Of a stretch of 64,000 nt of DNA, positions 1 through 9,006 are shown in pieces. This DNA comes from Streptomyces sp. CB02980 (GTDB taxonomy: Bacteria; Actinomycetota; Actinomycetes; Streptomycetales; Streptomycetaceae): the NCBI RefSeq assembly GCF_014451325.2, contig NZ_JACSCH020000002.1, positions 62,001 through 126,000 on the forward strand, given 5' to 3'. Within the stretch, counting starts at the first letter, position 1. The number at the start of each line of letters is the position of its first letter. A model generated the notes under the pieces. That model was given only the letters and a program-made list of their open reading frames with translations. It was not told where the DNA came from and did no database searches. The translations under genes were made by a program, and so were the position numbers.

Positions 1-1
1 G

Positions 2-586
2 TTCCCTCGCCCGCCCCGTGGTGAGGTCGCCGCGGCGGGTTCGCTGAACGCGCTCCGAGAAGAACGCACCGGCACCTGGCGTGCGCTCAACACCGGCGCG
101 GACACCGGCGGCAGCAGCACCCCCGTCACCCGTCGCTACCTCACCCTCTGGTTCGACCACGGCCCCTCCCCCTCGTCCGCGTCCTACTCCTACGTCCTGC
201 TCCCCGGCGCGAGCGCCGTCGCGACCGGCGTCTGGTCGCTCTCCCGCCCCGTCGTCGTGGTCGCCAACAACGCCACCGCGCAGGCCGTCGAGGCCCACCG
301 GCACGGGCTGCTCGCCGCGCACTTCTGGCAGGCCGGAACCGCGGGCGGCCTCTCCTCCTCGGGCCCCGGCACCGTGCTGGTACGCCGCGCCGGGCGTCAT
401 GTGTCGGTGGCGGTCGCCGACCCCGGGCGTACGGGAACGGAGCTCACCGTCGAACTCCCCTTCCGCGTCCGCCGCGTGGTCCGCGCCGACGACACGGTGA
501 CCGTCACACCGGGCGGCCGCACCGTGCTCACGGTCCGGGTCGGCGGATCACGGGGCCACAGCCACACGGCCGAACTGGTCCAGTGA
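2..586 (+). CDS. Polysaccharide lyase family 8 (hyaluronate/chondroitin/xanthan lyase type), C-terminal part
   Basis: The 5' end lies outside the window; 194 codons remain open from the left edge to the TGA at 584-586. The visible protein reads through RTGTWRALN, then a beta-rich segment with YLTLWFDHGPSP and YSYVLLPGAS, which is the pattern of the super-sandwich and C-terminal beta domains of PL8 lyases. These are secreted enzymes that cleave uronate-containing polysaccharides by beta-elimination. The catalytic alpha/alpha toroid is upstream and cannot be checked, so the substrate is unknown. The stop codon sits just ahead of a DUF2264 gene whose family is often found in polysaccharide-utilisation contexts, so the two may be co-expressed. 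Family call is fairly safe; activity is inference. Confidence 0.72.
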   Translation, partial: FPRPPRGEVAAAGSLNALREERTGTWRALNTGADTGGSSTPVTRRYLTLWFDHGPSPSSASYSYVLLPGASAVATGVWSLSRPVVVVANNATAQAVEAHRHGLLAAHFWQAGTAGGLSSSGPGTVLVRRAGRHVSVAVADPGRTGTELTVELPFRVRRVVRADDTVTVTPGGRTVLTVRVGGSRGHSHTAELVQ

Positions 587-612
587 CCGTCCGGCCCCCG
601 AAAGGAGCCCTC

Positions 613-2550
613 GTGCCGCCGTCCCCGCCCGCACCCCCGTCCGTGTCCCCGCCCGCCCCGCATCTGCGCCTGCCACCGACCGACCGCGTCCTGTCCCCCC
701 GTACCGGCTGGACGCGGGCCCACTGGGAGGCGCTCGCCGACCGGCAGTTGGAGGCCCTCGTCCCGTACGCCACTCCCGGGTTCGCGCAGTACCGCCTGCC
801 GGGGCGCACCAGCTGGTCGGGCGTCGTCTCGGACGGCCTCGAAGGGTACGCACGCTCATTCCTGCTCGCCTCCTTCCGGATCGCCGGCGCGGACGGAAAG
901 GTCGACCCGCACCTCATCGAAAGGTATACGCGGGGTCTGACAGCGGGCACTCTGCGTGACGGGCCCAAAGCCTGGCCGGTGCTCACCGACTGCTCGCAGC
1001 AGATGGTGGAGGCGGCCTCCGTCGCCATCGGTCTGCACGAGACGCGCCCGTGGATCTGGGACACGCTCGACACCGCGGTCCAGGAGCGGGTGGTCGAGTG
1101 GCTCTCGGGCTTCGTGGGGGCCCGCACCTGGGACAACAACTGGCGTCTCTTCCAGGTGGTGTCGGAGCAGTTCCTCGCCTCCGTCGGCGCGCCGTACCGC
1201 CGGGAGGACATCGAGGGCGGCCTGGAGCGGATCGAGGACTGGTACGTCGGCGACGGCTGGTACAGCGACGGCGACGGCCGCAACTTCGACTACTACATCG
1301 GCTGGGCCATGCACCTGTACCCGCTGTTGTGGGCCCGGATGGCCGGGCCGGACGGGGACGGCGGCAGGGGCGCGGTCTACCGGGAGCGGCTGGCCCTGTT
1401 CCTGTCCACGTACCCGGAGTTCTTCGGGGCCGACGGGGCGCCCGTCCACCAGGGGCGCTCCCTGACGTACCGGTTCGCCGCGACGGCGCCGGTGTGGCTC
1501 GGCGCCCTCGCCGACTGCACTCCGCTGGCCCCCGGTCTCACCCGGCGCCTCGCGTCGGGCACGGCGCGGCACTTCGTGGAGCGCGGTGTGCCGGACGAGC
1601 GGGGTCTGCTGCCCCTGGGGTGGTACGGCACCCATCTGCCGACGACCCAGCCGTACTCGGGACCGGCCTCCCCGTACTGGGCGAGCAAGGCCTTCCTCGG
1701 TCTGCTGCTGCCCGCGGACCATCCCGTGTGGACGGAGCGCGAGCAGCCCCTGCCCGTGGAGGAGGGCACGCGGTACACGGCGCTGCCCGCCCCCGGCTGG
1801 CTGCTCCACGGCACCCCGCACGACGGCATCGTCCGGCTCGTCAACCACGGCAGCGACCACAATCCGCCCGACGGTCCCGGCGAGGACGACCCGCACTACG
1901 CGAAGTTCGCGTACTCGACGGCCACGGCACCGGAGTCGGCCGCCCACGCCTGGGCGCGCACCGTGGACGGCCATCTGGCGCTGCTCGCGACGGACGGCAC
2001 ACCGTCCCGGCGGAGCCGCATCGTCCCGGTGTCCTGCGAGGGCCGCCGGGCCTCGTCCCGCCACACGGCACGACTCCCCGGGTACGAGGAGGAGTTCCCC
2101 GTCGAGTCGACGAGTCTCCTGCACGGCCCCTGGGAGATCCGCGTGCACCGGGTGCGTCCCCCCGAGGGGGTCCGGGTGCGCGAGGGCGGGTACGCGGTCG
2201 CGGACCCGGACCCGCCGCAGGTCCTCAGGGGTCCGGGCTGGGCGCTGGCGCGGACGGAGGCGGGGCTCACGAGCGCGGTGGTGGGCCTCCACGGCTGGGA
2301 CGAGGAGGGCGAGATCGCCCGGGAGGTCGAGGCCAACGCGTTCGGTCCGCACTCGGCGACGCCGTACCTCCTCGCCTCCGGTCCGGTCACCCCCGGGCAC
2401 CCCGCACGCGCGCGCGTGCAGGTGACGCTGGTGGTCCTCACCCGGGACGCCGTGCACCCCGAGGCCCTGCGCGCGGCGATCCACTGCGAGCAGGGGGACG
2501 ACGACCGGATCCGGATCACGTTCCCGGACGGCGAGGTGCTCACGGCCTGA
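613..2550 (+). CDS. DUF2264 domain-containing protein (putative glycoside-processing enzyme)
   Basis: A 645-residue protein with an aromatic-rich alpha-helical N-terminal half (WDNNWRLFQVVSEQF, DGWYSDGDGRNFDYYIGWAMHLY, SPYWASKAFLGLLLP) and a beta-rich C-terminal half, the layout of DUF2264 proteins, which are (alpha/alpha)-toroid sugar-active enzymes. No signal peptide is visible, so it is probably cytoplasmic. The start chosen is GTG 613, placed five bases after AAAGGAG (601-607). An upstream in-frame GTG at 583 overlaps the preceding stop and would add ten residues, but it lacks a ribosome site. It follows the PL8 gene with no room for a separate promoter, so it may process sugars released by that lyase. 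Family assignment is from recognised motifs; the substrate is not known. Confidence 0.7.
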   Translation: MPPSPPAPPSVSPPAPHLRLPPTDRVLSPRTGWTRAHWEALADRQLEALVPYATPGFAQYRLPGRTSWSGVVSDGLEGYARSFLLASFRIAGADGKVDPHLIERYTRGLTAGTLRDGPKAWPVLTDCSQQMVEAASVAIGLHETRPWIWDTLDTAVQERVVEWLSGFVGARTWDNNWRLFQVVSEQFLASVGAPYRREDIEGGLERIEDWYVGDGWYSDGDGRNFDYYIGWAMHLYPLLWARMAGPDGDGGRGAVYRERLALFLSTYPEFFGADGAPVHQGRSLTYRFAATAPVWLGALADCTPLAPGLTRRLASGTARHFVERGVPDERGLLPLGWYGTHLPTTQPYSGPASPYWASKAFLGLLLPADHPVWTEREQPLPVEEGTRYTALPAPGWLLHGTPHDGIVRLVNHGSDHNPPDGPGEDDPHYAKFAYSTATAPESAAHAWARTVDGHLALLATDGTPSRRSRIVPVSCEGRRASSRHTARLPGYEEEFPVESTSLLHGPWEIRVHRVRPPEGVRVREGGYAVADPDPPQVLRGPGWALARTEAGLTSAVVGLHGWDEEGEIAREVEANAFGPHSATPYLLASGPVTPGHPARARVQVTLVVLTRDAVHPEALRAAIHCEQGDDDRIRITFPDGEVLTA

Positions 2551-2613
2551 GGGCGCCGCACATCCGACAGCACGTCTGCGACACGACATCGACAGCACGC
2601 CTCTGGAGGAGAG

Positions 2614-4236
2614 ATGACACGACGGTTCGCCCCCTTGTCCTCGGTGAGATCCTGGGCCGCCCCGGCCGCCCTTCTGGCGCTGGTATCCGCGTTCTCGTAC
2701 ACGCCGGCGACCGCGGCGCCGACGCAAGGGACGCAAGGGACGCAGGAGACGCGACAGTCAGTACAGGCGCAGCAAGCACAACCGCTGAAGAGCAAGTACC
2801 GCGCGGACGCGGGACTCGGCGACTGTCTCCGCACGTTCGGCGGCAACGACACCGTCCAGGTCGGTGCCTGCACCCCCGCCGCCGGCGAGTACGCCTCCAT
2901 GCGTCAGTGGGAGGCCGTCGACCAGGGCAACGGATACGTCCTGATCAAGAACAAGTACCGCACCGACGCCGCACTCGGCGACTGCCTGCGCACCTTCAGC
3001 GGCAACGACACCGTCCAGGCCGGCGCCTGCACCCCCGCCGCCGGCGAATACACCTCCATGCGCCTCTGGAAGGCCGTCGACCAGGGCAACGGATACGTCC
3101 TGATCAAGAACAAGTACCGCACCGACGCCGCACTCGGCGACTGCCTGCGCACCTTCAGCAGCAACGACACCGTCCAGGCCGGCGCCTGCACCCCCGCCGC
3201 CGGCGAATACACCTCCATGCGCCTCTGGAACGCGGCCGCCTTCGCGACGGGCTGGCCGACCCGTCCGGTGACCGGTCAGAAGCGGGCGCTGGTGATGGCC
3301 ACCCACTGGAACGACGCCGCGCCGGTCGATCCCGCGCCCGTCGAGCAGGCGACCCTCGGGGCCGGTGCACCGTCCCTCAGGACGTATCTCCAGGAGGTGT
3401 CCGGCGGGTCGCTCTCCCTCACGGGAGACATGCTGACCGGCGTGGATCTCGGGGCGCGACCGGCCGGCTGCGAGTCGGCGGCGATCCTGAGCGCCGCCCG
3501 GACGGCCGCGCGGGCGCGGGGCGTCGAGCCGGACGCGTACGACTACCTCTTCGTCGACATCTCCCGCCACTCGGCGTGTGCCTGGGAGGGGCTCGCCGCC
3601 ATGCCCGGCAACTGGATCCTCTCCAACGGTGTGGGCCACAAGACGTGGATGTGGACCCATGAGTTCGGCCACTCCTCCGGCTTCCAGCACTCCGACACGC
3701 TCAAGGCCTGCCCGGCCGCGGGCAGCGTCACGACCGTGAGCGGCGCGTGCACGGTCTCCGGGGGCGACGACCCGACCGACACCATGGGCGGCGGCGGCAT
3801 GCACCTCTACCCGGTCGACTACCGGCAGTTCGCCGGCTGGGTGCCGGACTCCCAGGTGCCGCGCGTCACCGCCACCGGGAGCTACCGGCTGGGCGTGCTG
3901 GGGGAGAGCGGCACGCAGGAGTTCCGGGTGGCCCGCCCCGACGGCGGCTTCCTGTCCCTGGAGTACCGGCGGGCCACCCCGCCCTACGACGACTACGTCG
4001 CGACCGATCCGCTGGTCAACGGCGTGATCGTCCGTATCGTGACCACGGGCGGCACCGTGAGGAACCGGCTCGTGGACGCCACCCCGGGCACGTCGACCAC
4101 CGACGACGCACCGCTGGCCGCGGGCCGGACGCTGGTGGACGAGGACGCCGACGCGGCCGTCACGGTGTGCTCGGTGGGCGCCCAGGGCGCGGACCTGCGC
4201 ATCGCGGTGGGCGGCACGACGCCTCCCGCCTGCTGA
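2614..4236 (+). CDS. Secreted zinc metalloprotease with three tandem 53-residue repeats
   Basis: A 540-residue protein with a Sec signal peptide (about residues 1-35, ending ATAAP). Residues about 60-206 hold three tandem repeats with the pattern YRxDAxLGDCLRTF...NDTVQxGACT...YxSMRxW, resembling a small carbohydrate-binding or beta-trefoil-like module. The catalytic part follows, with HEFGHSSGFQH at residues 349-359. This is the extended HExxHxxGxxH zinc motif of metzincin proteases. The downstream DTMGGGGMHLYPVDYRQFAGW segment probably contains the Met-turn region seen in gametolysin-like (M11) enzymes. A strong ribosome site (GGAGGAGAG) precedes the ATG. Expected to act outside the cell on protein or glycoprotein, targeted by the repeats. 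Protease class is well supported; the exact family is uncertain. Confidence 0.78.
   Translation: MTRRFAPLSSVRSWAAPAALLALVSAFSYTPATAAPTQGTQGTQETRQSVQAQQAQPLKSKYRADAGLGDCLRTFGGNDTVQVGACTPAAGEYASMRQWEAVDQGNGYVLIKNKYRTDAALGDCLRTFSGNDTVQAGACTPAAGEYTSMRLWKAVDQGNGYVLIKNKYRTDAALGDCLRTFSSNDTVQAGACTPAAGEYTSMRLWNAAAFATGWPTRPVTGQKRALVMATHWNDAAPVDPAPVEQATLGAGAPSLRTYLQEVSGGSLSLTGDMLTGVDLGARPAGCESAAILSAARTAARARGVEPDAYDYLFVDISRHSACAWEGLAAMPGNWILSNGVGHKTWMWTHEFGHSSGFQHSDTLKACPAAGSVTTVSGACTVSGGDDPTDTMGGGGMHLYPVDYRQFAGWVPDSQVPRVTATGSYRLGVLGESGTQEFRVARPDGGFLSLEYRRATPPYDDYVATDPLVNGVIVRIVTTGGTVRNRLVDATPGTSTTDDAPLAAGRTLVDEDADAAVTVCSVGAQGADLRIAVGGTTPPAC
2791..3230 (+). repeat. Tandem in-frame repeat of 159 bp (three units) inside the metalloprotease gene
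   Basis: Units begin at 2791, 2950 and 3109, exactly 159 bp (53 codons) apart. Units 2 and 3 are nearly identical over their first 120 bases, differing at one base seen (ggc/agc at the Ser/Gly codon). Unit 1 is more diverged. Unit 3 stops at LWN before entering the protease part. The near identity points to a recent internal duplication. Confidence 0.9.
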
Positions 4237-4291
4237 ACCCGGCGGAGTCGCGCCGGGGCGGCGGGGCGGCGAGCCCCTGTCCGTCCGCACC

Positions 4292-4329
4292 GGAACGGCC
4301 CGGGACAATGGCAACCCCCGGGCCGTTCC
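4292..4329 (+). terminator. Stem-loop terminator after the metalloprotease gene
   Basis: Perfect 13-base inverted repeat GGAACGGCCCGGG / CCCGGGCCGTTCC with a 12-base loop, 56 bases after the metalloprotease stop. No T-run follows, as is common in high-GC terminators. Confidence 0.75.
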
Positions 4330-4377
4330 GCGGACGTACGTGGTCGTGGCCCGGCCGAGCGGAGAGACGAAGGACCG

Positions 4378-4770
4378 ATGACGCTGAAAGTGGGCCGGCG
4401 CGTACAGCTGGCGGTGGAACTCGCCCTGACGGGTCAGGTCGCCCTTGCCGAGGAATCCCCGACGGAGCCGGCCGCCGTCGTGGGCTTCCTGGCCCTGGCG
4501 GCGGGCACCGAGGGAACCGTCGAAGAGGTGCACGACGACCGCCGGGAGAGCAAGGAGGTCCGCGAGTACGCCCGGCTCAAGTCGCTCCTCGACGACTTCG
4601 GCCACCAGATGCCGCCGGGGAGCAGGGCGCAGCTGGAGGAGCAGGTCGCGGCCCTGGAACCGGCGTGGATCGCGTACCAGGAGGCGGAGATCCCGGTGCG
4701 GGTCCGCGTCCGGCTCGACAACGGATTCGTCCTCCGCGACACCGCGGGGGACGTCTTCGTCGCCGTCTGA
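4378..4770 (+). CDS. Small hypothetical protein (130 aa)
   Basis: ATG with GGAGAG and AAGGA upstream; third-position G/C bias is typical of a real gene. The protein is acidic with no signal peptide or membrane segment. It has two beta-like ends (MTLKVGRRVQLAVEL and IPVRVRVRLDNGFVLRDTAGDVFVAV) around a charged helical middle (residues 55-100). I do not recognise the family. It stands alone between the metalloprotease terminator and a convergent MFS gene. Confidence 0.6.
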   Translation: MTLKVGRRVQLAVELALTGQVALAEESPTEPAAVVGFLALAAGTEGTVEEVHDDRRESKEVREYARLKSLLDDFGHQMPPGSRAQLEEQVAALEPAWIAYQEAEIPVRVRVRLDNGFVLRDTAGDVFVAV

Positions 4771-4792
4771 GGCAAGGGACGTCTTCGTCGCC
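4748..4792. repeat. 17-bp direct repeat across the 3' end of the hypothetical gene
   Basis: GGGACGTCTTCGTCGCC occurs at 4748-4764 (last codons of the gene) and again at 4776-4792 (after the stop), 28 bp apart. It looks like a small tandem duplication of the gene end. Confidence 0.85.
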
Positions 4793-4807
4793 TTCCGACA
4801 CGGCCGG

Positions 4808-6073
4808 TCACGGTCCCTTCGCCGGCACCGGTCGCCGGATCAGATACGCGGCGGCGGAGGCGACGAGCACCAGCATGCAGGCGATGAAGACCAGCCCCGC
4901 CCCCTCCAGGCCCAGCGGATCGGCCAGCAGTCCCACGCCGATCACCGGGATCGAGATGCCGGTGTACGCGACCACGAACAGCGTCGAGATCACCGCCGCG
5001 CGCCGGTCCGGCGGCGCCGCGGCGGCGACGGAGGCCAGGGCGGCGCGGAACGCGAGGCCCTGGCCCACGCCGCCGACCACGGCCGACAGGACGACCAGCG
5101 CCAGAAGGTCCGTGTACAGCGCCGCCCCGAGGAGGACGAGACCGCCGAAGAGCACCACGCAGCCCAGGGGCAGCGAGCGCGCCACCCCGACGCGGTCGAC
5201 GGCGAGTTGCCCGGCGGTGGAGGCGAAGAAGGCGAGCGCCACGATCAGGCCGCTCACGGCGTGATTGTCGACGTGCAGGTACCGGGCGAGGAACGCGGGG
5301 CTCACCGAGGTGAACACCCCGAAGAGGGCGAAGCCCACGAACGAGGCGATCGCCGCCGGCACGAACACGGCCCGCACCTGTGGCGGCAGCGCGGGCCGCT
5401 GCGGTCGTACGGCGGCCGGTCCGCGCGGTTCCCGTACGGTCTCGGGGAGCCACAGCAGGACGCCGACGGAGACCGCCACCAGACCGAGGTGCACGGCGAA
5501 CGGCAGGACCAGGGGGTCGGGGGCGTACTCCGCGAGGAGTCCGGCGAGCAGCGGCCCGCAACCGAGCCCTCCCATGTTGGCGGCCGTCGCCACGAGCGTC
5601 GCCCGTGACCCGCCGCCGCGCGGGGCGAGCTCCATGACGTACGCGGTGGCGGCTCCGGTGAAGAGACCGGCCGACAGACCGGAGAGGAGCCGGCCCGCGT
5701 ACAGCCAGCCGAGGGCGTCGGCAAGCAGGAAGCACACGGCGCTCGCCGCCGCGAACCCGAGGCCGCAGAGCAGGGTCGGGCGTCTGCCGACGGTGTCCGA
5801 GGCGTTGCCCGCCAGGAGGAGTACGCCGATGACCCCGAAGGCGTACACGGCGTAGACGACGGTCACCGTCAGCTCGGAGAACCCGAACTTCTCCTGGTAG
5901 AGGGGATAGAGCGGGGTCGGCAGTGTGGTGCCGGCCATGCACACGACGAACACGGCTCCGGCGAGCAGACACCGCAGCCAGCCCTGACGGTCGCCCCGCA
6001 GGTCGGCGTCACTCTCCACGCCACGGTCGCCTTCGACACCACGTTCGCGTTCCGCGCCCCGGTCACCTTCCAT
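4808..6073 (-). CDS. Major facilitator superfamily transporter (drug/sugar efflux type)
   Basis: A 421-residue protein with about twelve hydrophobic segments. The MFS loop 2-3 motif is visible as GNASDTVGRRPTLL, and a second conserved stretch ERYL-like YVMELAPRGGGSRATLVATAANMGG follows. The first 30 residues are unusually charged (ERERGVEGDRGVESDADLRGDR) with a local GDRGVE-type duplication, so translation may begin further in. It belongs to the 12-TM proton-driven exporters; the substrate cannot be told from sequence. Transcribed opposite to the 4378 gene. Confidence 0.8.
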   Translation of the reverse strand: MEGDRGAERERGVEGDRGVESDADLRGDRQGWLRCLLAGAVFVVCMAGTTLPTPLYPLYQEKFGFSELTVTVVYAVYAFGVIGVLLLAGNASDTVGRRPTLLCGLGFAAASAVCFLLADALGWLYAGRLLSGLSAGLFTGAATAYVMELAPRGGGSRATLVATAANMGGLGCGPLLAGLLAEYAPDPLVLPFAVHLGLVAVSVGVLLWLPETVREPRGPAAVRPQRPALPPQVRAVFVPAAIASFVGFALFGVFTSVSPAFLARYLHVDNHAVSGLIVALAFFASTAGQLAVDRVGVARSLPLGCVVLFGGLVLLGAALYTDLLALVVLSAVVGGVGQGLAFRAALASVAAAAPPDRRAAVISTLFVVAYTGISIPVIGVGLLADPLGLEGAGLVFIACMLVLVASAAAYLIRRPVPAKGP

Positions 6074-6198
6074 GCAGCGGACCGTATCTCCGCCGACCGC
6101 CGCCCCAGGGGCGCGAACTGCGGCAATGGAGTGGACGTCACCCGGTCGACGAGGCCCGCGCCCGACGGTGTGCCCCCGGGCGAGGGGGCGTCGGAACG

Positions 6199-6975
6199 TC
6201 AGGGCCTGTCGCGGCCCGGGTCGTTCCTCGGCCCCTTCTTCGGAGCGTCGGTCGGTGCGTCGGTCGGTGCGTGGCTCGATGCTCTGCTCGATGCGGGCTT
6301 CGGGCCGGTCCCCGGACCGCTCCCGTGGCCGCTCCCATGGCCGTTCGCGTGTCCGTTCGCGTGTCCGGACGCGCGCCCGTTCCCCGGCCCCTTCTTCGTG
6401 CCGTTCTTCAGGCCGTTGTCCGACCCGTTCCTCTCCCCGTGCTCCCTGCCCTGTCCCTGGCCCGGGTGCGTCGCCGGCCGCGTGGCCGGGCTCAGGGACA
6501 GGGATGCGGACGTCGCCGCACCTGGCGGGGTCGTCGTGCCGGCCGCCGGGGCGGTGGTCCCGCCGAGCGTGGGAACGGGCGTCGTCCGGACGGGCGTCGG
6601 CTCGTCCGCGAAGGGGCTCGGCAGGTCCGCGGCGGCGATGGCCACTCCGCCCAGCGTCACGCTGGCGAGGGCCGCGGCAAGGGCCGTCCTCAGGGAGCGC
6701 CGGCGAAGTCGCCGCGCGGCGACGGGAGTCCAGACGTCGCGGCGGCGGGTCCGGCGCGTGCGGCCGGGGACGTGCAGGCCGGCGTCACGCGCGGCACGGA
6801 AGGCGGCTCGGGCGCCCGCTTCCGCCCCGCCGACCGCTTCCCCGGCCGTCCCGCCCGCGGCGACGCCGCCCGTCGCGACCCCGCCCGTGGTGGCCGCGTC
6901 CGTCGCCTGCCGGTCGCCGCGCAGCGCGGACCGCAGAGACCGCTCCAGGCCTTCGTACCGATGCTCGTCGGGCAT
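6199..6975 (-). CDS. Single-pass membrane protein paired with ECF sigma factor (putative anti-sigma factor)
   Basis: The 258-residue protein starts at ATG 6975, four bases after the sigma factor stop, behind a near-perfect ribosome site (GGAGGTGAT) lying inside the sigma gene end. The N-terminal 100 residues are cytoplasmic and rich in Ala, Gly and Arg. One membrane segment follows (TALAAALASVTLGGVAIAAA). The outer part is Pro/Thr-rich and ends in a low-complexity Gly/His/Asn tail (repeated GHANGHGSGH). No cysteine is present, so it is not a classical zinc-binding (HxxxCxxC) anti-sigma factor. Its role as the sigma partner is inferred from position and topology alone. Confidence 0.6.
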   Translation of the reverse strand: MPDEHRYEGLERSLRSALRGDRQATDAATTGGVATGGVAAGGTAGEAVGGAEAGARAAFRAARDAGLHVPGRTRRTRRRDVWTPVAARRLRRRSLRTALAAALASVTLGGVAIAAADLPSPFADEPTPVRTTPVPTLGGTTAPAAGTTTPPGAATSASLSLSPATRPATHPGQGQGREHGERNGSDNGLKNGTKKGPGNGRASGHANGHANGHGSGHGSGPGTGPKPASSRASSHAPTDAPTDAPKKGPRNDPGRDRP

Positions 6976-6979
6976 CCCA

Positions 6980-7561
6980 TCACCTCCCTGTTCCCCTGAG
7001 TTCCCGCGCCAGCCGCTTCAGTCCACGGTGTGCGGCGGACCGTACCGCACCGGGGCGTTTGCCCAGAACCCGGGCGGCCGTCGGCCCGTCGAGGCCGACG
7101 ACGACCCGGAGCAGCACGGCTTCGGCCTGTTCCCGCGGCAGGCCCATGACCAGCGCGAGGGCCTGCTCCGTGGAGAGGGCCTCCAGGGCGTCCCCCGCCG
7201 TGTCGGCGGCGGCGGGCAGTGCGAGCACGTCCTGTTCGAGCAGGGCCGGCCGGGGACGGGACCGCACCCGCCGCAGATGATCGAGTGCCCGGTGCCGGGC
7301 TATGGTCGCGGTCCAGCCGCGGAAGCCCACGCCGTCGCCGCGGAACCGGCCGAGGTCACGGGCGATCTCCAGCCAGGCCTCGGAGGCCACGTCCTCGGCG
7401 TCCTCGCCGACGATGCCCCTCAGATAGCCGAGGAGCCCCGGGTAGACGGTCCGGTACGCGTACGCGAAGGCCTCCTCGTCGCCCTCCTGCGCCCGTGCGA
7501 CGGCCGGGCCGAGTTCGGAATCGCGTGCCGTGGTGGGCGCCTGCCCCGTCCCCTCGTCCAC
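6980..7561 (-). CDS. ECF-type RNA polymerase sigma factor
   Basis: A 193-residue protein with region 2 (YRTVYPGLLGYLRGIVGEDAEDVASEAWLEIARDLGRFRG...FRGWTATIARHRALDHLRR) and region 4 (GLPREQAEAVLLRVVVGLDGPTAARVLGKRPGAVRSAAHRGLKRL), the two-domain layout of extracytoplasmic-function sigma factors. Start is GTG 7561 with GAAGAGG upstream. It forms a two-gene operon with the membrane protein directly downstream, which probably holds it inactive until a surface signal is sensed. The regulon is not apparent in the window. Confidence 0.88.
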   Translation of the reverse strand: MDEGTGQAPTTARDSELGPAVARAQEGDEEAFAYAYRTVYPGLLGYLRGIVGEDAEDVASEAWLEIARDLGRFRGDGVGFRGWTATIARHRALDHLRRVRSRPRPALLEQDVLALPAAADTAGDALEALSTEQALALVMGLPREQAEAVLLRVVVGLDGPTAARVLGKRPGAVRSAAHRGLKRLARELRGTGR

Positions 7562-7640
7562 ACGATCCTCTTCACCACCGGTACGTTCACGGACCTCCGG
7601 TTGCCGCGGTGTACCGGAAGGCAGTCATCCTGTCAGACCG

Positions 7641-8117
7641 TCAGCACATGCCCGCCGCCAGGCCGTCCGGCGCCTGGACCGGCCGTCTGCGGGTACGGGG
7701 CGGCCGCCGCCCGTGCAGGGTGAGGAAGTAGGTCTGGAGGGATTCCTGCGGTCCGATCTCGAAGCGGTTCACGGTCCGGCCGAGCGGGTTCCACACCCGG
7801 CCGTCCGGCATCCGCGACCCGACGGGGTGGGCGAAGACGGAGCGGAGCAGGTGCTCCGGGGGGATGTCGACCCAGACCGCGCCCGCCTCGCGCACCAGCA
7901 CCTCGCCGACGTAGGCGCCGATGCCGATCAGGGGCCCCTCCACGCCCTCCCGTCCGGCGCCGCCCTGCCGGAGTCCGTCGATGAGCCGGTCGACGACGCG
8001 CAGGCTCGCCGCGGTGTAGTCCAGCGGAAGCTTCGCCCTGGCGGTGGCACGCCCCACGAACTCGGCTGCGTGACGCCCCATGTCGGCCGCGGACAGCGTC
8101 AGGTCTTCGCGGTCCAT
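7641..8117 (-). CDS. Hypothetical protein (158 aa, DUF3806-like pattern)
   Basis: A soluble protein with the motif series LPLDYTAASLRVVDRLID, GIGAYVGEVLVREAGAVWVDI and NPLGRTVNRFEIGPQESLQTYF. This pattern resembles small DUF3806-type proteins with a conserved GAYxGEV core, but I could not confirm the family. No signal peptide or membrane segment. It lies upstream of the sigma factor on the same strand with a 79-base gap, so it may be separately transcribed. Confidence 0.6.
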   Translation of the reverse strand: MDREDLTLSAADMGRHAAEFVGRATARAKLPLDYTAASLRVVDRLIDGLRQGGAGREGVEGPLIGIGAYVGEVLVREAGAVWVDIPPEHLLRSVFAHPVGSRMPDGRVWNPLGRTVNRFEIGPQESLQTYFLTLHGRRPPRTRRRPVQAPDGLAAGMC

Positions 8118-9006
8118 ACGTGATCGCCCTTCCCCTTCGAAGCGGCGTGATTCGCCGGATGATCAAGCGGAAGCCGGTCCGGAAACATCACGGAGGGCGC
8201 GCGTGACGCTGATCACACACCGCTGCACGGCTCCGGTGCCGCGGGCGAAGCCGGCCGGTCGACGCGGCGGCCGTCCGCGTTTCGGAGCGTTCTCGTCGCG
8301 TTGGCCGGAAGTCACCAGGCTCGCCTTGCGGCCGGTGACGTGACGGGACCTTCGACAGAGACCGGTCCCGGCTCATCCACCGTTCGCGTGGGGGACGTTC
8401 CGTCGAGATGCGTCGTTCACGCTGGTCACGGGCCGCGGGCCGGGCAGCCGGACGGGGGCGGTGAGACGCCGGGCCCGGGAACTCCCGGGGCCGCCGCCGT
8501 TCACGGCCACCGGGGCCGATGTCGGACGGTCGGAAAGTGGCCATTCTTCGCCTCGGACATGCCCCGTCGACGATCTCCCGGGGGCGGCGGCTCGTTCCTG
8601 ACGGTCGTCCGCATACCGGACGGAGAGTGTCATGACCTCATCACCGCCCTCCCTGGCCCGCGCACTCCCGCGCCGCTGCACGCCCCGCCGCGAACCGTCA
8701 ACCACGCACCGGCAGATGTCCGGAAGGGCTCCCGCCCCGTCCCCTCTCCGGCACCGCCGCTGTACCTTCCTCCTGACCCTGACGCCGACCGGGGTCACCC
8801 ACGCTCTCGCCCCCACCCAGGCCGCCCCGGCGGCCGCAGCAGTCCAGCGCGTCGCACCTCCCCCCGTGCCTCCCTCTGCCTTCCCCGGTGGTTCGCCATG
8901 CCCGCTGCACCCGCCCGGCCCCCGACTCCCCGCCCCCGGCCGCACGACTCCGGCCGCCTCTAGGGACCCACCTGGCACCAGCGGACGAGGAAGGCGGACA
9001 ACAACG
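8118..9006. other. 889-bp non-coding region upstream of the RiPP cluster regulator
   Basis: Separates the divergent 8117 (minus) gene from the SARP gene. No reading frame here has convincing coding features. The SARP frame stays open back to ATG 8632, but the extra 125 residues are low-complexity Pro/Arg/Ala and are probably not translated. A GAGGAAGG ribosome site lies at about 8987-8994. I found no clear operator; this is the likely promoter region of the cluster regulator. Confidence 0.6.

Noticed and set aside
1050..3662. 870-residue plus-strand frame overlapping the DUF2264 and metalloprotease genes
   Set aside because: Arg/Pro/Gly-rich translation in the wrong frame of two well-supported genes; a composition artefact of high GC.
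8632..9006. N-terminal extension of 125 codons on the SARP gene
   Set aside because: The frame is open and an ATG with GGAGAG exists, but the residues are low-complexity Pro/Arg/Ala. The canonical SARP start (VRFQLLGPL) begins at 9007 with its own GAGGAAGG site.
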